This document shows positions 58,480 through 64,000 of a stretch of DNA of 64,000 nt, in pieces. The notes beneath the pieces are model-generated. The model had not been told where the DNA came from and did not search any database. It saw only the letters and a program-made list of their open reading frames with translations. The DNA is from Hanleya hanleyi (taxonomy: Eukaryota > Mollusca > Polyplacophora > Lepidopleurida > Hanleyidae). The stretch is from positions 186,001 to 250,000 of the forward strand of contig JAVTVY010051708.1 of NCBI GenBank assembly GCA_036873755.1, written 5' to 3'. Numbering within the stretch: position 1 is the stretch's first letter; every line of letters starts with the position of its first letter. Both the position numbers and the translations under genes were made by a program.

Positions 58480-58845
58480 TTTTACTTGTATATGGCGAGA
58501 TTCTGCTGGTGGACGTTTCGTCCCCGAGGCCCGCCCCCTGTACAGACCTTTTGGTCTTTGATATATGTTGGCATTGTGGGAAGTTGATGCTGGGTCGACA
58601 TCGGGCCTTACAGACTAGTCTTTTGTGTTAATTGCCGTCATTTTCATCTGACGACGATACAGCTCACCAATCCCCAGTGTACGAGTTGTCACAGGGACTC
58701 ACCAATTACCAATATATCATAGCTCTATAGATTTGTATCTAATACCGCTTATGCCAGTGCTAGGGGCCGTGTGGTCATGTCATCCAAGTTGCCACATAAC
58801 AGGAACAATAAAACCGTACCTGAGATACAACACATATGGCGAATC
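58480..58845 (+). mobile_element. 366-bp non-autonomous Naiad-like element
   Basis: Starts TTTTACTTGTATATGGCGAG, carries the Naiad 5'-UTR hairpin (CTGCTGGTGGACG, TTT, CGTCCCCGAGGCCC at 58505-58535) and ends with a complete three-way-junction motif (58733-58830) and CACATATGGCGA. No protein is encoded. It looks like a Naiad-type element reduced to its 5' and 3' RNA structures, presumably mobilised in trans (inference). Confidence 0.68.
58733..58830 (+). ncRNA. Three-way-junction RNA motif, copy C (compensatory changes)
   Basis: P1 is TTGTATC/GATACAA, seven perfect pairs. Stem B is GTGTGG/CCACAT. Stem C is AGGAAC/GTACCT with one internal mismatch. The linkers TAATACCGCTTATGCC, GCTAGGGGCCG and AACA, loop AATAAAACC and TGA are kept. 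Compared with the Naiad copy at 23882-23990, all three helices differ in sequence but still pair. Confidence 0.68.
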
Positions 58846-59480
58846 GTTAGATTCTTGGCATGTGCTTTAGAATAGGTTAACCAGAAGACTATACTGTGAA
58901 GTCATTTGGCTCTGTCAGTTTGTCGGCACCTCTTCCCACTTCCCTTATATGTGTTGTAATACATCAACACCAATATGACTTAGCAATCGGCCTGAAGTAG
59001 TCTATCGCCCATCGAACGGACCGAAATCAACTTGGACGGTCTGTGGGCAGGTTGTTTTTCCTGAATCCGTAACTATATTGTGCGCTGCGTTTAATATCTG
59101 GAACGCTTCAAGCTCTCCTTATTTTATGTTTCGGGGTCAGTTGATTTGATTCTTCGATGTTTCCGACTAAATATGTTTCCATTGTGGTACTACGGGTATA
59201 CTTGTCTTACAGACAACACCATGTCACACTCCCCCACGGTATCATCATTGCATAAACCACATATCGAATAGATATATTGAAAACAAAATTCAACAATGAA
59301 CTAAACATCTTGTATCAGATATTTGTCCTCACTCTTCCCAGCACGTAAAACATCTTTCCACGGTGTGCACTACAAGACAATGACACGCCTCCAAGAGTTT
59401 TTGATGTACGCCTTGAAATAATTGATGCTAATTCTTGGTGCTAACCGGTAGATGAAAGATTATACATCTATATTTCTTAC

Positions 59481-59708
59481 CTGGGCACCAGGAACTGGTG
59501 TCATCGATTACGTCCAGAATTGGAAATGCTCCCAGTAAAGTGATGACGGTGAAAAATGCCCCGCTCTTGGAGTCTAATTCATTATGGAAATACCCCTCGG
59601 CGGTGTACTTGTAGCCATTCTCCCAGTCGATGTAATTCAGTTTGGCTGACTGACCTGTTAACTCTACGTCAGCAGTAGCGAGGGTTTCTTGAGATTTGGA
59701 TATGTCCC
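59481..59708 (-). CDS. CEMIP-like: CEMIP/CEMIP2-like exon after the GG domain
   Basis: A 228-bp exon encoding GDISKSQETLATADVELTGQ, KLNYIDWENGYKYTAEGYFH and ILDVIDDTSSWCPG. The D..SSW.PGD-type ending is a family landmark preceding the IV.AST segment. The acceptor is CTTATCGGGATTACCAG and the donor CCAG|GTAAGAAAT. It takes two bases to complete the Gly codon left by the exon at 60261-60443 and leaves one base for the next exon. Without genomic context the domain likeness alone would be moderate. Confidence 0.84.
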
Positions 59709-60260
59709 CTGGTAATCCCGATAAGACATTTAAACAGGATAAATCAAACATATGTACTAAATGAGAACGGAAATCGGTAGATCAGATATTTGAAAACGTA
59801 CCACAGGTTATAATAAATTAGGAGTGACGTGAGGGGATCCATGAACAGGAATTCAACCAACTGAACACGGGCGTCGCTAGGGCGGGAATGTTTTTGTTTT
59901 CGAACGATCACCTCTTAACGCTCAACCGTATGTTATATTCCTGTGTTGGACAGGACAGTAATAATGAGCTCTCTAATAAGTAAGCATGCCAAACGACCCT
60001 CTCTCCAGACGCCCATGCCGAAGGAAGAGTTATGGTACTCAATATCAGTACACCAGTATAATTGTCGCCGCACTGTGTATGATCATTTTGAATAATAATA
60101 TTTGATGAGTTTTGATGAGAATACGTATGTATCAATCCTATAAAAGAATTTTACCAAATGTTATTATCATTAAAAGACGGTCTTTCAACTTTGTGTCTAT
60201 TTGATAAGTGTTAAAACGTAAAAGTAGCAGCAGTTTGAACGTATGCACAGCTATACTAAC

Positions 60261-60443
60261 CTTTTATGGCAAACAGCGCGTAAGAATCACCAGATTCAGC
60301 TTCGACGTCACGAAGAACCGACTGACCATTCACTTCCCCGAATAATAATGTCTCCACAGCTTCATACACGGGATTTTTGGCCAATACCCCGCTGAATAGT
60401 GTCTTTTGGGATGCAACCATCACGATTTTTCCATAAGCAATAG
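60261..60443 (-). CDS. CEMIP-like: CEMIP/CEMIP2-like exon (GG/ILEI domain end)
   Basis: A 183-bp exon encoding AYGKIVMVASQKTLFSGVLA, YEAVETLLFGEVNGQSVL and GDSYALFAIKG. The GG (FAM3/ILEI-like) fold ends in SYAL.G.KG; here SYALFAIKG. It precedes the beta-helix in CEMIP-family proteins. The acceptor is TTTCATTTTAG and the donor AAAG|GTTAGT. Earlier exons (signal sequence, G8 domain) should lie upstream; none was found before 64000. Confidence 0.87.
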
Positions 60444-61479
60444 CTAAAATGAAATAATACTGTAACATCACCCTAAGTGTTTCTTTTGATAAAACTTCAT
60501 GGAAAACTGATTTTACGCACTTCTACATTTGACAGTCTGCGCTTGATGAACATATGACGATATAAGTGATTTCCCTCTTTAAAAAAAACATTCCAATGTG
60601 ATTAAAATCAGATCTTAGAAAAACGCTTCCCATCTTACTAGTGGCTGGATTAGGATTTGAGACCAAGGCCTGGATTTCCTTTTTCCAAAACACAACTCTT
60701 GATATATCAAGGTCACGCGTCTGGCTCATCTCACTTTGCAACGAGGGGGCGACAGACGTAGGGGCGTCGGTATATGTAAATTTTATCTTTTCACATATTT
60801 TAGCTTGTTTCATCAGACTAATATTTTATTCTCAGAAATCATGATGATATATTAACATCAACAGACTTTAGATATATCGATCAATTCGAAGAGACACATT
60901 TCTCTGTTCATAATATCTTGAGGTCAACCTGCTCTCCCCACGCAGCTGTGACCTGACCTTGACGTTTTCAAGAAAAACTTCCATACTCGCGGAGAATCAA
61001 TGTGATCGGTCAATACAAAGAACACGGAAACATGTATGTTGACCCCAGATCTACATGAGCAACAAGAATTAAGGTTGAAAGTCGCGTTCAGCAATATTTC
61101 AACTATATAGCGGCGATTACATGAGTGACAAGCGAAGATGAGTAGCGGTTTTGTACTTCTGGTTTTAATCAAATGGGAACCATTCCTGTGATATATATTC
61201 AAGCAATTAAGCGCTAGCTGATATCGGAAGAAATGTGCATTTTGTGTAAAAAGCAGCAAATTTTGCACAGATGCAGTTTAAACCATTATGAGCATTATCA
61301 GACACGAAGCGACTAAAATACATGTTGGACAGATTATATGGGGGCGGGGATCAAATCACCCATCACCCATTATAAATTTGCTAGAAAACTGCACGAAGGG
61401 GATATTATTGTTTATCTCTGCCACGCTGGGGGTGCTCCATTATACCCCCCACCCCCTATTAAACTTTCTACCTGATTCT
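60444..61479. other. Intronic stretch, nothing recognised
   Basis: No exon with G8-domain coding, no repeat family and no RNA gene identified on either strand. Confidence 0.5.
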
Positions 61480-61835
61480 GCGTATGGTACCACTAAAGTG
61501 ATGTTTTCGTTATTTTTCTTAAAAATTTCTGTTTTTCTGCAAGATAAAGTGGGCAAAAGCTATTTTATTACACATTGGATTATTTTGCACCAGATTGTCT
61601 TGCACTTTTTGCGAAGAAAACACCTATAAATAAAAAACCTGATAAAAAAATCGACCAAAAATGCCTTTGTTAAATGACGTCATATTAGCGGCCATCTTGG
61701 ATTCTTTTTCTGATTTCAGACATTTTCTGATCGATCTTGGTCCAAGGGTAAAGTGTAGGAAGATTCAGATCTCTGGCTCAAGGGATAATACAAATATTCA
61801 GGGAGGGCTAAATGGCCCAGCCCAGGAATGGACAG
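61480..61835 (+). mobile_element. Eroded relic of the TTAA MITE family
   Basis: AGTGATGTTTTCGTTATTTT, AAAGTGGGCAAAAGCTATTT, AATGACGTCATATTAGCGGC and CATCTTGGATTC follow the same order as in the copy at 17782-18335. The termini and TTAA are lost. Confidence 0.75.
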
Positions 61836-62289
61836 CTTCTAAATAGCCCAGGAAGATAGATTTAATGTCTACATATAATGTCTGAAAGACGCAGGAAATT
61901 TTGTCACTGAGCCATACTGAAAGTTCTGTGATGAAACGATACAGTTTAAATTACACTTATGGTGGAAGATCAGGCTTCTTCCCCCGGGTTCGAATTTAAA
62001 TTATACCATTTGGTTCTCATCACCCTCTGTTTTTGTTCATAACATGGATATTACATTTTAACCTCGTCGAATTGATGTATCAGAGAGAGATAAGACAGGA
62101 ACAGTGGTGAGGCAGGGAGGGGGAGAGAACGAGAGTGATAGATAACCCACATTGGGGGAGGCATACGAGCAGGTGGTCAAACGAGTGACCACCCATGACT
62201 AATGCTACAGAATAGCTAATATATCAGCCTATTAGGATGGACTAACGGTTCAAACTGATAGAACCTGCCCAACCAGTCACATAGAAGCA

Positions 62290-62710
62290 GTGTGTTGTGT
62301 TGTGCCAGGAAGACACTTAAAAAATGTACAATGCCCGGAAAAGTCCTCCAGAAAAGATGGTGAGAGCGGATACAAGTCTTTCAAGGATAATCTTCATAAA
62401 TTTCAGCAGGATGGATGCATGCCCATGCAGTTGAGCATTGGAATACTTGATGACGGGCGTAGCATCCAGCAGACAATCATGATTGATTGATCTGTTATTA
62501 CTTTTAGCTTTGGGAGATTTGTTGGATGACAGTGGATGGACAAATGTTAAAGTCCAAGTCTGTGATGCAAGCTCTGGTACTGCGGACACATTCGTCCAAG
62601 CCAGTCAGATGAACAAAACCTCGCCGTGCACACCAGGTTACGGCCGCATCTCTGCGTGCTCTCTTGCAACAGGCATATATTACACACACAGAACGTGCCA
62701 AACTGGATGA
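62290..62710 (+). pseudogene. Unassigned transposon-like coding remnant
   Basis: 62290-62490 encodes GYKSFKDNLHKFQQDGCMPM then GILDDGRSIQQTI, similar in style to a short domain (SF..N..KF...G..P..I....LDDG..I...L) I associate with uncharacterised proteins of mobile elements in invertebrates. 62483-62710 is another frame with a Cys-containing segment (VQVCDASSGTADTF). Neither is assigned. Confidence 0.3.
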
Positions 62711-62996
62711 TTGAGGCAAGGATTAACTAACCTAATCATGCTAATTCACCTCCCGACTCCATACATTGGGGTTCAACAGCAATAACTACGGGCTATAGCG
62801 TACAGGGTGTCCCACCAGGCGCGTGTACGAGCGTGCGATGACATCACTTCCGGCGATGACGTAACTACCGACGATATAGGGCACAGACGGCACCAACAGA
62901 TGAGGGAACATGCCTGTAATGACGCCACTTCCGGTGATGACGTCACTTCCATCGAGGATCAAGGGCTAATGGCCAAAACATGAGCGTGTGATTGGG

Positions 62997-63160
62997 CGGT
63001 TGACAATGCGTTAAGGCATTAGGAAAGGGCTTTAAGGCGTTAAGATAAGGAGTTAAGATAGGACATTAAGGCGTCGAAATGGGCGTTTAGGCGTTAAGAT
63101 AGGGCGTTATGGCGTTGAGACGAGCGTTAAGGTGTAACTGCAGGCGTTGACGATCGCCAC
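62997..63160. repeat. ~21-bp GGCGTTAAGATAGGGCGTTA minisatellite, block 1
   Basis: Degenerate repeats of GCGTTAAG and GATAGGGCGTTA. A second block lies at 63905-64000 and continues beyond the window. Confidence 0.85.
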
Positions 63161-63904
63161 TGCATTTCAATGAATTAGTGTTAATTCCATGGGATATCTG
63201 AGTGTTCACCAACTGTTATCGAAACAGTGAGTCTATCTACTGATATGAAAAGCTTGACCTCAGATAGTCGGGTTGCGTCACAGGGAAGCCTGAGTGAACC
63301 TTCCTTTCGGGATCGTATTCTGCATGGGGCTATTAATACTCATGCTGAGACGATCGAGGACGCCTGACAGGATAACTTACAACAAACTTACATCCAAATG
63401 CCCCCCCCCCCCCCAAAAAAAAATCAGCAAAACAGCCATGGCGATCTATGAATAGTATAGTCTACGACCTAAAGTGAAAGGCGAACCCACGCACAGGTCC
63501 ATCATGAAGACCAAGAGTCACTTGAAGGAGGATATGGGGTTACCGCCCTCAGAGGCCATGCAAAATGCGATCAAAATGCGAAAAGAGCTATTCCAGGACA
63601 TGTTACCGTTACAGTATCCTTGACTTTCCAACAACGATTAGAGACACGTCTAACAGACAAGGGCGAACATGGCCGGAGGTTGACGCAACACCAAATGGCG
63701 GCCTCTGATTGGACAAGAATAACCGAGAATACATCTAACGGGCAAGAACGGATATGACAGATGCAGCACCGAATGACGACAAGAGCATACTTGAATTGTA
63801 AACATACCCAACGCGGCTCTCTCCCAGCTTGGGTAACATTGGAGAGAATGAACTATATGAAAAATTGTGAACGTGTTTATCTTTCTTTCTTTCATCTGTC
63901 TGCA
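63161..63904. other. Stretch with no recognised gene
   Basis: Contains a (C)n(A)n run at 63402-63423. No supported coding or RNA feature. Confidence 0.5.
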
Positions 63905-64000
63905 TCATGGCGTCAAGGCGTTGGGATGGAAGTTAAAGCGTTAAGATAGGGCCTTAATGCCTTAACATAAGCGTTAAGTTAAGGCGTTGTGTGAGGATTC
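63905..64000. repeat. ~21-bp GCGTTAAG minisatellite, block 2
   Basis: Same repeat words as 62997-63160 (GGCGTTGGGATGG, AAAGCGTTAAGATAGGGCC, AAGCGTTAAGTTAAGGCGTT). Cut by the window edge. Confidence 0.85.

Larger units (their letters stand above)
58365..58960. repeat. 115-bp direct repeats around a miniature element
   Basis: 58365-58479 and 58846-58960 match closely (GATTCTTGG.AT.TGCTTTAGA, AGGTTAACCAGAAGACTATA, CGGCACCTCTTCCCACTTC). They are either an unusually long target duplication or pseudo-LTR-like repeats. Confidence 0.88.

Noticed and set aside
59428..60471. GG-domain exons as a stand-alone FAM3-like gene
   Set aside because: Phase and sequence continue into the SSWCPG exon and beta-helix exons typical of CEMIP, so a separate small gene is less likely.
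1..64000. CRISPR array from regularly spaced repeats (50-bp and 97-bp arrays)
   Set aside because: Units are contiguous tandem repeats without unique spacers, in a spliced eukaryotic context.

Overview
This is a repeat-choked stretch of an animal nuclear genome, most likely a marine mollusc (bivalve or gastropod). The evidence is a pearl/CvE-type element with ~157-bp core repeats and a (GTCA/GTCC)n microsatellite, a 5S-rRNA-derived SINE with an (ACTC)n tail, a tRNA-derived SINE, Naiad and canonical Penelope-like elements, Ty3/gypsy and three LINE lineages. The group assignment is an inference. No rRNA gene, tRNA gene, CRISPR array or bacterial operon is seen.

Host gene: eight short minus-strand exons with good splice sites encode parts of a CEMIP/CEMIP2(TMEM2)-like secreted or membrane hyaluronan-handling protein. 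In transcript order they are 60261-60443 (GG/ILEI domain), 59481-59708, 36725-36897, 36013-36088, 10023-10153, 7442-7575, 6114-6180 and 5730-5864. Reading phase is kept across every junction that can be tested. Both ends of the gene lie outside the window, and one exon between 59481 and 36897 was not found. Nearly everything else is therefore intronic, including one intron of about 25.9 kb.

Layout. 1-4949: a 40-bp minisatellite carrying a TTAGGG core, invaded by Naiad fragments in both orientations. 5-10 kb: four host exons and two MITEs. 10.6-19.0 kb: a dead canonical Penelope-like element split by a 4.6-kb inverted-repeat transposon, a Naiad fragment and a TTAA MITE. 19.5-32.2 kb: a ~97-bp minisatellite holding a THAP-domain DNA transposon and a tandem Naiad cluster with two nearly intact copies. 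33-38.6 kb: an RNase-H LINE, a tRNA-SINE, two host exons and an L1/Tx1-like LINE. 38.7-44.6 kb: a foldback-type element with palindromic minisatellite arms enclosing the pearl-like element. 45-55.7 kb: a 50-bp satellite, MITEs, a CR1/L2-like LINE with a nested 5S SINE, and a second foldback-type element. 57-64 kb: a gypsy integrase relic, a 366-bp Naiad-like miniature element, two host exons and a 21-bp satellite.

Most interesting signal: the Naiad 3' region and at least three diverged loci share a ~100-nt sequence that folds as a three-way junction with covarying stems. It does not match the hammerhead consensus and is a candidate uncharacterised ribozyme or retrotransposition signal. A separate hammerhead-like motif sits beside the canonical Penelope endonuclease fragment.
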